Shown: positions 56,037 to 63,067 of the stretch, in pieces
Position numbering within the stretch: position 1 is the first letter of the stretch
Layout of the letters: every line of letters starts with the position of its first letter
From: a virus
Virus record (IMG/VR): IMGVR_UViG_3300021962_000058
Location: 27,150-91,149 of that record
Reading direction: 5' to 3' (one strand)
Length of the DNA: 64,000 nucleotides
The notes under the pieces: generated by a model
What the model saw: the letters and a program-made list of their open reading frames with translations, nothing else
What the model was told of the DNA's origin: nothing
Databases searched by the model: none
Translations under genes and position numbers: made by a program

Positions 56037-58160
56037 ATGAGCGACGAAAATTATAAGGGTTTACAAGAAGCATATAATTCAATTTACGAAGCATTAAATG
56101 ATCAGTCTGAATTGGACAATCTTCGTAAAGCATCTGCTCAGGCAACGATGGCAGGTCCATCAAAAGAAGCACAAGCATTGATGAGTGATAGAACAAAGAG
56201 AATGCTTGGTGCAGATAAATTAAAGGCAGGTATTGCTGGACAAGAGAGAGTGCAGAGAATGATGAGTGGTGCTCCAGAACCAACTGCACCAAAACCATCC
56301 TCAACTACATCAGCACCAGCACCATCATCGACAAGACCATCCACAACAATTCAACCAGGAACTTTTGGTACAACGATGGGACCTGGACCCACATTTAGAG
56401 GTGGACCTGTTCCTCCTCCAATTGTAAATCGTAATGCTATTCAACCCACTGATTGGGGATCTATAAAGTCTCCTACTTCAACTCAACAGACACAAACCCC
56501 ACAGGCACCAAAACCTCCTGTTCCTGATAGAAGTGCAGATTATCAAAAAGCTTGGAATAATCGTAACAATCCAATTGCTAAGGGGCAAATAAGAAATACC
56601 TGGAATCAAATGTCGCCAGAAGAAAAGGCAGCGGCAAAAGAATGGGCAAAGGCAAATAACAAGAACTGGCAAGAAATGGGTCTTCCAGAAAGTGTTAATC
56701 TCTATGATCAAGTTCTAGAAATTCTTCTTGATGAAGGTTATACTGAGCAAGAGAGCAACCAAATTATGGTTGAACTTGTAAATGAAGCGGCTTGGAATGA
56801 TTTTCTTAAAGCAGTTCAGAGTAGAACTGGAATTGGAAAACCTGGTGTTGGACCTGGACAAGTTGCTAAAAATGTTTTAAGAGCAGGGATATCTGATATT
56901 CTTGGAACATCTATTGGAGCAGGATCTGCACCATCTGCATCTGCACCAGTAAAGGCACCAACTGTAAGAACTCAGTCACCTGCACCAATTGTTAGAACAT
57001 CCACTGCAAAAATAAGAACCGCTCCAAAAGGAGCAAACATTGCTCCCGATCCTTGGAAAGGTGGAACAACTGGAAATAAAATAAATGATATTACTCAAAA
57101 ACCAACTGCAAAACCAACTACTACAAGAGCACTAACTGGATCTTCTGGACCTAATGTTCGTGGAGCATTACCATCTTCGTCTAGTTCTGCTCGTGGTGGT
57201 GCTATAACTCCTACTGCTAAACCTGGATCTGTAACTCCTGCTGCCAAACCAGTTAGTGGAAAACCTGTAAGTACAAGAATTCAACCAGTAACTGTTAGAG
57301 AAATTCCAAGTTCATCAAAAGGTCTACCAGGATCTAATGTTCGTGGACTGCTACCACAAGGTGTGAGAAATGTTCTTCCAGATCCATGGAAACAAGCTTC
57401 TGATACTATTTCTGGTGCTAGAAACTTGTGGAGTAGAGTTCAACAAGCAACTAAACCACAAGCACAATTAAAACCAACACAGACTAATGTTCGTGGATTG
57501 TTACCAGCAGCAAAACCAACACCATCAACTCAGGCAGCAAAACCTGCAACCTCAGTAAGATCTCAACAGTTCCAAGATGTTCAGAGATTGAATAGAATGA
57601 CTGGTGGTGGTTTAATGGGAGAACTTCCAAGTACAAAACCAGCATCTAAACCTGCTCCTAAATCAACTCGTGTTGATAAGTTGGCACCAAAACCAGCAAA
57701 AGCAACAAAACCAGCAGTAAAACCACAAACTCCTGGCGGTGGTTCTAAGATTCTTCAAGGACTTGGAACACTTGCTTCACTTAGAAATCTTACGCCACTT
57801 GGAGTTGCCGCTGCTGTAATGGCACCTAGACCAACTGCTGATGGTACTTTAACTGCTGCTATGAAGCGTGGTGATGTTGCTCCACCTGCACCAAAACTTC
57901 CTGCACCAGCAAAACCTGCTGCTGCTAAACCAGCATCTAAACCAGCATCTAAACCAGCATCTAAACCAGCATCTAAACCTGCTGTTAAATCTACTGTTAC
58001 TAAACCAGCATCTAAACCTGCTGCTAAACCAGCAGCACCAGTTGATACAGATCTTCAAAAATATGATGAATTAAGAAAAACTGATCCTGCAAAAGCAAAG
58101 GAATTGGGAACTAAGATTTGGCTTAGAAAGTATGGTATTCCTGGATCAGATTACGCATAA
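56037..58160 (+). CDS. Pro/Ala/Lys-rich protein with LQEAY N-terminus and EGY motif, 707 aa
   Basis: The N-terminus MSDENYKGLQEAYNSIYEAL carries an L-Q-E/A site like gp21 targets. Around residues 220-250 lies the EGY helical motif (LYDQVLEILLDEGYTEQESN). Most of the rest is disordered: Thr/Pro-rich segments, three NVRG(L/A)LP units, and a histone-H1-like tail with tandem SKPA repeats near residues 630-650. The C-terminus has TDLQKYDELRKTDPAKAKEL and a final YGIPGSDYA. I infer a DNA-binding internal head protein. A late-type promoter precedes it. It matches no enzyme family known to me. Confidence 0.7.
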   Translation: MSDENYKGLQEAYNSIYEALNDQSELDNLRKASAQATMAGPSKEAQALMSDRTKRMLGADKLKAGIAGQERVQRMMSGAPEPTAPKPSSTTSAPAPSSTRPSTTIQPGTFGTTMGPGPTFRGGPVPPPIVNRNAIQPTDWGSIKSPTSTQQTQTPQAPKPPVPDRSADYQKAWNNRNNPIAKGQIRNTWNQMSPEEKAAAKEWAKANNKNWQEMGLPESVNLYDQVLEILLDEGYTEQESNQIMVELVNEAAWNDFLKAVQSRTGIGKPGVGPGQVAKNVLRAGISDILGTSIGAGSAPSASAPVKAPTVRTQSPAPIVRTSTAKIRTAPKGANIAPDPWKGGTTGNKINDITQKPTAKPTTTRALTGSSGPNVRGALPSSSSSARGGAITPTAKPGSVTPAAKPVSGKPVSTRIQPVTVREIPSSSKGLPGSNVRGLLPQGVRNVLPDPWKQASDTISGARNLWSRVQQATKPQAQLKPTQTNVRGLLPAAKPTPSTQAAKPATSVRSQQFQDVQRLNRMTGGGLMGELPSTKPASKPAPKSTRVDKLAPKPAKATKPAVKPQTPGGGSKILQGLGTLASLRNLTPLGVAAAVMAPRPTADGTLTAAMKRGDVAPPAPKLPAPAKPAAAKPASKPASKPASKPASKPAVKSTVTKPASKPAAKPAAPVDTDLQKYDELRKTDPAKAKELGTKIWLRKYGIPGSDYA
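57926..57973 (+). repeat. four tandem 12-bp repeats encoding SKPA
   Basis: TAAACCAGCATC is repeated four times without mismatch, giving SKPA repeats in the 707-aa protein; degenerate copies (CCTGCTGCTAAA-like) flank it. This is coding low complexity, not a CRISPR. Confidence 0.9.
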
Positions 58161-58161
58161 C

Positions 58162-58169
58162 TATAAATA
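58162..58169 (+). promoter_or_regulatory. late promoter (TATAAATA) before the 58190 gene
   Basis: Exact TATAAATA, 20 bases before the ATG. The leader that follows (CTAAAAAACTAT) is nearly the same as that of the 59076 gene. Confidence 0.7.
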
Positions 58170-58189
58170 ACTAAAAAACTATTGGTAAA

Positions 58190-58999
58190 ATGGAAGCAAA
58201 ACTAGTAAAAGACCTGATGGAGGCGTATGCTTCCGTTTATGCTCAACCAGAAGAAGTCATTGCTGAATCTGATTGTGAGTGTGAGGATGAGGAAAAGTCT
58301 GAAAAAGAGACTCCTGAAATGAATGGTAAGAAGAAAGGAAAGAAGGAAAAAGAAGATGAAGATGAAATGAAAGAAGGATATATCTCCGAAGATCCTGTTC
58401 AAGATTATCGTGATATGAAGAGGGCAAAGGAAAATGCTGCTGGAATGAGAGGTTCTGAATTAAGTCATTCCACTAATTCTACGGGTGGTGGATCTGCTAA
58501 ACAAAAACCTCAGAAACCAGAACCAAGAAGTAGAGAGTTTTCTCACGGTGGTAGTTCTCAACCAAGAAGTAGAGAGTTTGCTCGTGAAGAAGTAGAAACT
58601 GATCTCTTTGATATTATTCTTGAGTATCTGGTTGCCGAAGGTTATGCCGATACTAATCAATCAGCTCTTGTCATTATGGCAAATATGAGTGAGGATTGGA
58701 GACAGAATATTGTTGAGACTATTGCTGGTGGAGGATATACTCCAAATCCAGTTGGAAATGCAATCAGAACTGGTGCTGGACTTCTCCAAAAGGCAATGAG
58801 TAATCCATCAGTTCAAGGTGCAATTAAAACTGGTTCTGAAATGTTAAAAAAGAAAGCACCAACTGGTGGATATAGCACCCGTCCTGGTGACGGAAAACCA
58901 TATGCAGATGGTCCTCTCTGGGGTCCTGGTTCTGGTGATGCACCAAAACAACCACAAAGAAAACCACAAGCACCTATGAGAGACGAACCTCTCTGGTGA
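58190..58999 (+). CDS. EGYA-family protein with LMEAY N-terminus, 269 aa
   Basis: Begins MEAKLVKDLMEAYASVYAQP with an L-M-E/A site matching the gp21 consensus and another at VIAE/S. A very acidic, Lys-containing linker follows (SDCECEDEEKSEKETPEM). Two PRSREF units precede the EGYA motif (LFDIILEYLVAEGYADTNQS, then IMANMSEDWRQNIVE). The C-terminal third is Gly/Pro-rich with a repeated hydrophobic helix. It is paralogous to the next gene (shared leader, N-terminus and motif). I infer an internal capsid protein. Membrane segments or enzyme motifs are not seen. Confidence 0.7.
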   Translation: MEAKLVKDLMEAYASVYAQPEEVIAESDCECEDEEKSEKETPEMNGKKKGKKEKEDEDEMKEGYISEDPVQDYRDMKRAKENAAGMRGSELSHSTNSTGGGSAKQKPQKPEPRSREFSHGGSSQPRSREFAREEVETDLFDIILEYLVAEGYADTNQSALVIMANMSEDWRQNIVETIAGGGYTPNPVGNAIRTGAGLLQKAMSNPSVQGAIKTGSEMLKKKAPTGGYSTRPGDGKPYADGPLWGPGSGDAPKQPQRKPQAPMRDEPLW

Positions 59000-59023
59000 T
59001 TGATTAAATAAATTTCATTTTTG

Positions 59024-59048
59024 GAGGTCATATGACCTCTTTTTTTTT
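59024..59048 (+). terminator. intrinsic terminator between the two EGYA-family genes
   Basis: The 16-base palindrome GAGGTCATATGACCTC is followed by nine T. It ends the transcript of the 58190 gene; the next late motif starts right after it. Confidence 0.9.
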
Positions 59049-59056
59049 AATAAATA
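59049..59056 (+). promoter_or_regulatory. late promoter motif (AATAAATA) before the 59076 gene
   Basis: One-base variant of the late element, 19 bases before the ATG. Its first bases adjoin the terminator T-tract. Confidence 0.6.
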
Positions 59057-59075
59057 ACTAAAAAACTATAACAAA

Positions 59076-59600
59076 ATGGAATCAAAAGAAGTTAGAGGTT
59101 TGATGGAAGCATATTCTTCCGTTTATGAGCAGAGTATGCTTGATACTGTCGTTGATACTGCTACCAGTGCTGTAAAACCACCAGTTCAGAGACAGGCAAA
59201 TAAAAAATATGGTCCTCTTGGTGGATATGTTGCCGGTAGAGAAGTTGATAAAATTGGCAATCAGGTAAAAAGTGGAGATTATGGTGGCGCTTTAAACCGT
59301 GCAGTACAGGGCGCTGGAAAATTGTTTAACTCTGTTGATATGTTTGACATTGTAAAAGGACACCTTCTCGACGAAGGTTATGCAGATACCGAAGAAGCAG
59401 CTCTTGCTATTATGGCGAATATGAGTAAAGAGTGGAAGAAGAGTATTGTTGAGCAAGCAAAGGATGACTTGGAATCACCAGATTACAAGAGAGCAAAGGG
59501 GATTGTGAATAAAGGAGGATCAGGAAATGCGGGTGGCACATACAAAGGTGACAAACCAGGTTATGATCCGATCACTGGAATTCGTTTAAAGGGAGTCTGA
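59076..59600 (+). CDS. EGYA-family protein with LMEAY N-terminus, 174 aa
   Basis: Starts MESKEVRGLMEAYSSVYEQS, with the L-M-E/A site expected for gp21, and then a Gly/Val linker containing GPLGGYVAGREVDKIGNQVK. The EGYA motif follows (MFDIVKGHLLDEGYADTEEA, IMANMSKEWKKSIVEQ), and a Gly/Asp/Lys tail ends the protein. It is a shorter paralogue of the gene at 58190, with very similar leader DNA. Likely packaged in the head (inference). A terminator/promoter cassette comes next. Confidence 0.7.
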   Translation: MESKEVRGLMEAYSSVYEQSMLDTVVDTATSAVKPPVQRQANKKYGPLGGYVAGREVDKIGNQVKSGDYGGALNRAVQGAGKLFNSVDMFDIVKGHLLDEGYADTEEAALAIMANMSKEWKKSIVEQAKDDLESPDYKRAKGIVNKGGSGNAGGTYKGDKPGYDPITGIRLKGV

Positions 59601-59609
59601 CCCACTTCC

Positions 59610-59656
59610 CAAACTGGCACATAAGAGGGTCTCACCACCCTCTTTTTTTGTATAAT
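59610..59656 (+). promoter_or_regulatory. CAAACTGGCAC-hairpin-TATAAT cassette before the VWA gene
   Basis: CAAACTGGCAC (59610-59620), a terminator hairpin (59624-59649), and TATAAT (59651-59656) are placed in one compact unit. No good -35 is present; the same unit recurs at 61832-61878 with the same 30-base spacing between GGCAC and TATAAT. Confidence 0.65.
59624..59649 (+). terminator. intrinsic terminator before the VWA gene
   Basis: AGAGGGT and ACCCTCT pair around CTCACC, followed by seven T. It ends the late block and overlaps the -35 region of the TATAAT promoter at 59651. Confidence 0.88.
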
Positions 59657-59677
59657 GATTTCATACGCATCAGACCT

Positions 59678-61822
59678 ATGACTGTCCGCCACGAAATCAA
59701 GTCCCAACTTGCCAAACTGCTTGCCACTGAGGATCTTGTTGTTGAGCATAAGAAGGTGGAGACTGCTTGCTTCAACGTTCATACTCGTGTTCTGACTCTG
59801 CCTCTATGGGAACGTGCAAGTGGAACTGTTTATGATCTGCTGGTGGGTCATGAAGTCGGACACGCTCTCTATACACCTGACGAGAATTGGTTGAAGGAAC
59901 ACAAGATTCCACCACAGTTTGTGAATGTAGTGGAGGATGCTCGTATTGAGAAACTAATGAAGCGTCGTTATGCTGGTCTTGCTAAGACTTTCTATAACGG
60001 ATACAAAGAACTTGCCGATGAGGATTTCTTCCAAATCAAAGATGATAATCTAGAAACTTATAATCTTGCCGACCGTGCAAACCTCTGGTTCAAGGTTGGT
60101 AACTATGTGGATGTGCCCATTGAGCGTGGTGAAGAGACTGAAATCATCAACCTGATTGCGGAAACTGAAACCTTCGCTGATGTTCTAATTGCCGCAGAGG
60201 TACTTTATAATTATTGCAAACACAAGCAAGAAGAAGAAACCAAGACTCCGATGGACAATCTGGAATCTCAGGATTCTGGTGCAAGTCAACAACCTGCTTC
60301 TGATTTTTCAGATCAGCAAGAGGGTGAGAATGACCAACCTCAGGGAGATACTTCTGAATCTCCTGCTTCTAGTGAAACTAATCAAGAGAAGAAACCTACT
60401 TCTCAGAGTTCTGAAAAGGATGAAGAACCCGAAGTCAAGACGATGGATAATCTTGAAGAGGCACTTAAAGATCTAGTCAATAATGACGGTTATGAGAATG
60501 TTTATCTTGAACTTCCTCAGGTTGATCTGAATAAGATTATTGTTCCTAATGCAGAGATTCACGAAAAGTGTTTTTCGGAGTGGAACAACTATCTTGAAAG
60601 GAACGAATATTCTGAAAATGATATTTTTGGTGAGGTTGATAAGAAGTTTGCGGAGTTCAAGCGTTCTGCTCAAAAAGAGGTCAACTATCTAGTGAAAGAG
60701 TTTGAGTGTCGCAAGGCAGCAGATTCTTATGCTCGTGCTACAACTGCTCGTACTGGTGTTCTTGACTGCTCTAAACTTCATACCTATAAGTACAACGAAG
60801 ATATTTTTCGTAAAGTAACTACACTTGCCGATGGTAAAAATCACGGTCTAGTGTTTGTATTGGACTGGTCTGGTTCAATGGGTGATGTAATGGTGGATAC
60901 TGTCAAGCAACTTTTCAATCTTGTTTGGTTCTGCAAAAAAGTTTCTATTCCTTTTGAAGTCTATGCTTTCACTACTGACTATCCTCTTGTGAAGTATGAT
61001 GATGATGGTAAAGCAACCCTCCGTGATCTCTCCTATAAAAAGCGTGATGGTCTTATTCAAGTTGGGGAGTGGTTTTCTATGATGAATCTGATTACCAGTA
61101 AAGTGAATGGTAAGAATTTGGATATTCAAATGAAAAATATTTTTCGCCTTGCAGCATCATTCCGATATAATTCTTATGCACGTTATTCTGCTCCTCTTGG
61201 GATGAGTCTTTCTGGTACTCCTTTGAATGAGGCAATGATTTCTCTTCATCAGATTCTTCCAAAGTTTCAGAGTGAAAACAAACTTCAAAAAGTTCAGTGT
61301 GTTGTATTGAGTGATGGTGAAGGATCTATGCTCAAATATCATCGTGAGGTTCAGCGTCGCTGGGAGGAAGAACCTTTTATGGGCACAGCACATATTGGTC
61401 CTAATGCTTTTATTCGTGATCGTAAGACTGGTATGACCTATTCTTGTGATTGTGATTATCACGAGTTCACTGACATTCTGCTTCGCAATCTTCGGGATAG
61501 GTTTACTGATATTAACTTTATTGGTATTCGTGTTCTTGAATCACGTGATGCTGGTTCTTTTATTCGTCGTTATTGTGGATTCTTTGGACCTGATTATGAA
61601 AAGACAATGAGTTCTTGGAAAAAGGAGAAAGCATTCACGATTAAGAAGTCTGGGTATCACTCTTACTTCGGTCTTTCTGCCAGTGCTCTTGCTCAGGACA
61701 GTGAATTTGATGTACAAGAATCTGCAACCAAAGCACAAATCAAATCTGCTTTTGTGAAAAGTTTGAAATCCAAAAAGATGAACAAAAAAATTCTTGGTGA
61801 GTTTGTCGAGTTGGTTGCCTGA
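59678..61822 (+). CDS. HExxH metallopeptidase-like and VWA-domain protein (CobT-like layout), 714 aa
   Basis: ATG at 59678 is chosen because the longer frame from 59648 would place its start on the promoter. The N-terminal part has a zinc-peptidase-like HEVGH at residues 58-62 (LLVGHEVGHALYT) and a downstream VVEDARIEKLM. Residues ~185-265 form an acidic, Ser/Gln-rich linker. The C-terminal half is a VWA domain with MIDAS motif DWSGS at 396-400 in LVFVLDWSGSMGD and a later VVLSDGEGS. The acidic linker plus VWA recalls CobT and ChlD-like chelatase subunits and the VWA partners of MoxR ATPases. The cobS-type AAA+ gene follows, so the two probably act together. Confidence 0.8.
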   Translation: MTVRHEIKSQLAKLLATEDLVVEHKKVETACFNVHTRVLTLPLWERASGTVYDLLVGHEVGHALYTPDENWLKEHKIPPQFVNVVEDARIEKLMKRRYAGLAKTFYNGYKELADEDFFQIKDDNLETYNLADRANLWFKVGNYVDVPIERGEETEIINLIAETETFADVLIAAEVLYNYCKHKQEEETKTPMDNLESQDSGASQQPASDFSDQQEGENDQPQGDTSESPASSETNQEKKPTSQSSEKDEEPEVKTMDNLEEALKDLVNNDGYENVYLELPQVDLNKIIVPNAEIHEKCFSEWNNYLERNEYSENDIFGEVDKKFAEFKRSAQKEVNYLVKEFECRKAADSYARATTARTGVLDCSKLHTYKYNEDIFRKVTTLADGKNHGLVFVLDWSGSMGDVMVDTVKQLFNLVWFCKKVSIPFEVYAFTTDYPLVKYDDDGKATLRDLSYKKRDGLIQVGEWFSMMNLITSKVNGKNLDIQMKNIFRLAASFRYNSYARYSAPLGMSLSGTPLNEAMISLHQILPKFQSENKLQKVQCVVLSDGEGSMLKYHREVQRRWEEEPFMGTAHIGPNAFIRDRKTGMTYSCDCDYHEFTDILLRNLRDRFTDINFIGIRVLESRDAGSFIRRYCGFFGPDYEKTMSSWKKEKAFTIKKSGYHSYFGLSASALAQDSEFDVQESATKAQIKSAFVKSLKSKKMNKKILGEFVELVA

Positions 61823-61831
61823 TCCAATTTT

Positions 61832-61878
61832 CAAACTGGCACAGTAGGGGGTTTCTACCCCTCTTTTGCTTGTATAAT
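61832..61878 (+). promoter_or_regulatory. CAAACTGGCAC-hairpin-TATAAT cassette before cobS
   Basis: CAAACTGGCAC (61832-61842), an imperfect hairpin, and TATAAT (61873-61878) repeat the arrangement found at 59610-59656. The element lies 33 bases before the cobS ATG. Confidence 0.65.
61846..61867 (+). terminator. terminator hairpin after the VWA gene
   Basis: AGGGG(G)T and ACCCCT pair with one bulge around a short loop, followed by CTTTT. Weaker than others in the window. Confidence 0.65.
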
Positions 61879-61910
61879 TACTTTGTTGAAAAAAACAACC
61901 TAACTACATC

Positions 61911-63014
61911 ATGCCTCGCAAGTCTTCTGTGAACGATCAACAACTTATTGAAAGCATCAAAGAACTTTACGGATCTGAAATCACTGCTGGAGATCTGAAA
62001 GGATTTTGTGCTTCTCGTTCTCTGAACTATCAAACTGTAACTCGTCGCCTTGAAAATTATAAAACCTCACGTGGTCGTTGGAATTTGGAAGTGACTCAAC
62101 AACGTGTTGATGAGATTGAGCGTTCTTTCCAAGCACCTGCCGTTCTTCCTGCCGCCGAACAAAATCTTATTCCTGACAAAGATGATACCTTCGTCAAGTT
62201 TGGTAACTTTAATGATATTAAAAAAATTATTCAGTCCCGTATTTTTTATCCTGCATTCATTACGGGTCTTTCGGGTAATGGTAAAACGTTCTCTGTTGAG
62301 CAAGCGTGTTCTCAACTTAACCGTGAACTCATCCGTGTAAACATCACCATCGAAACTGATGAAGATGATCTGATTGGTGGTTTCCGTCTTGTGAATGGCG
62401 AAACTGTGTGGCACAATGGTCCTGTGGTCGAAGCACTTGAACGTGGTGCCGTGTTGCTGCTGGATGAGATTGACCTTGCTTCCAACAAGATCCTGTGCCT
62501 TCAATCTATTCTGGAAGGTAAGGGTGTGTTCCTTAAAAAGATTGGTCGCTTTGTGAAACCTGCTGCTGGTTTCAATGTGATTGCCACCGCCAACACCAAA
62601 GGTAAGGGTTCTGATGATGGACGATTCATCGGCACCAACGTGCTCAATGAGGCATTCCTGGAACGCTTCCCTGTGACCTTTGAGCAGTCCTATCCCGCCC
62701 CTGCAACCGAGCAGAAGATCCTGGAAGGCATCGCTCTGGATCTTGGCGTGGAAGACCGCGACTTCTGCAAGCGCCTGGTGGACTGGGCAGACATCATCCG
62801 CAAGACCTTCTACGATGGTGGTATTGAGGAAATCATCAGCACCCGCCGTCTGGTTCATATCATTCGTGCTTACAGCATTTTCCAAGACAAAGCAAAGGCA
62901 ATCCAAGTTTGTGTGAATCGCTTTGACGACGAAACCAAGCAAGCATTCCTTGAACTCTATGACAAGGTTGATGCTGATTTCCAACTTCCTGTTGACGAAC
63001 AGCAGGCAAACTGA
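61911..63014 (+). CDS. cobS: CobS-type AAA+ ATPase
   Basis: A 367-residue MoxR-class AAA+ protein. An N-terminal helical region (QQLIESIKELYGSEITAGDL, SLNYQTVTRRLENYKTSRGR) looks like a helix-turn-helix extension. Walker A is GLSGNGKT at 119-126, Walker B VLLLDEID at 181-188, with sensor-type FNVIATANTKGKGSDDGRF and an arginine-finger region LNEAFLERFP. Cyanophage genes of this type are annotated as cobS, the cobaltochelatase ATPase subunit. The VWA gene next to it would fit as the CobT-like partner. An alternative is a MoxR-like chaperone pair. The 3' half of the gene is distinctly richer in G+C. Confidence 0.85.
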   Translation: MPRKSSVNDQQLIESIKELYGSEITAGDLKGFCASRSLNYQTVTRRLENYKTSRGRWNLEVTQQRVDEIERSFQAPAVLPAAEQNLIPDKDDTFVKFGNFNDIKKIIQSRIFYPAFITGLSGNGKTFSVEQACSQLNRELIRVNITIETDEDDLIGGFRLVNGETVWHNGPVVEALERGAVLLLDEIDLASNKILCLQSILEGKGVFLKKIGRFVKPAAGFNVIATANTKGKGSDDGRFIGTNVLNEAFLERFPVTFEQSYPAPATEQKILEGIALDLGVEDRDFCKRLVDWADIIRKTFYDGGIEEIISTRRLVHIIRAYSIFQDKAKAIQVCVNRFDDETKQAFLELYDKVDADFQLPVDEQQAN

Positions 63015-63022
63015 TAGAATAT

Positions 63023-63047
63023 AAGGAGGTCAATGTGCCTCCTTTTT
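63023..63047 (+). terminator. intrinsic terminator after cobS
   Basis: AAGGAGG and CCTCCTT pair around an 8-base loop, followed by a T-run. Nine bases after the cobS stop. Confidence 0.88.
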
Positions 63048-63067
63048 ACCCTTTACTATGAAACAAA

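Noticed and set aside
55822-56040. 72-codon frame overlapping the gp46 end
   Set aside because: It runs inside gp46 for 50 bases and through the terminator and late promoter. The 55874 frame has the coupled TAATG start and consistent basic composition.
57926-58040. Possible CRISPR-like short repeats
   Set aside because: The 12-bp units are tandem without spacers and encode SKPA in frame.
59648-59677. N-terminal extension of the VWA gene from TTG at 59648
   Set aside because: The extension contains the TATAAT promoter element, so it cannot be transcribed from it; ATG at 59678 is preferred.
62067-62984. Long minus-strand frame of 305 codons opposite cobS
   Set aside because: It is antisense to a gene with complete AAA+ motifs, in the G+C-rich part where spurious antisense frames are common, and has no recognisable domain or coupling.
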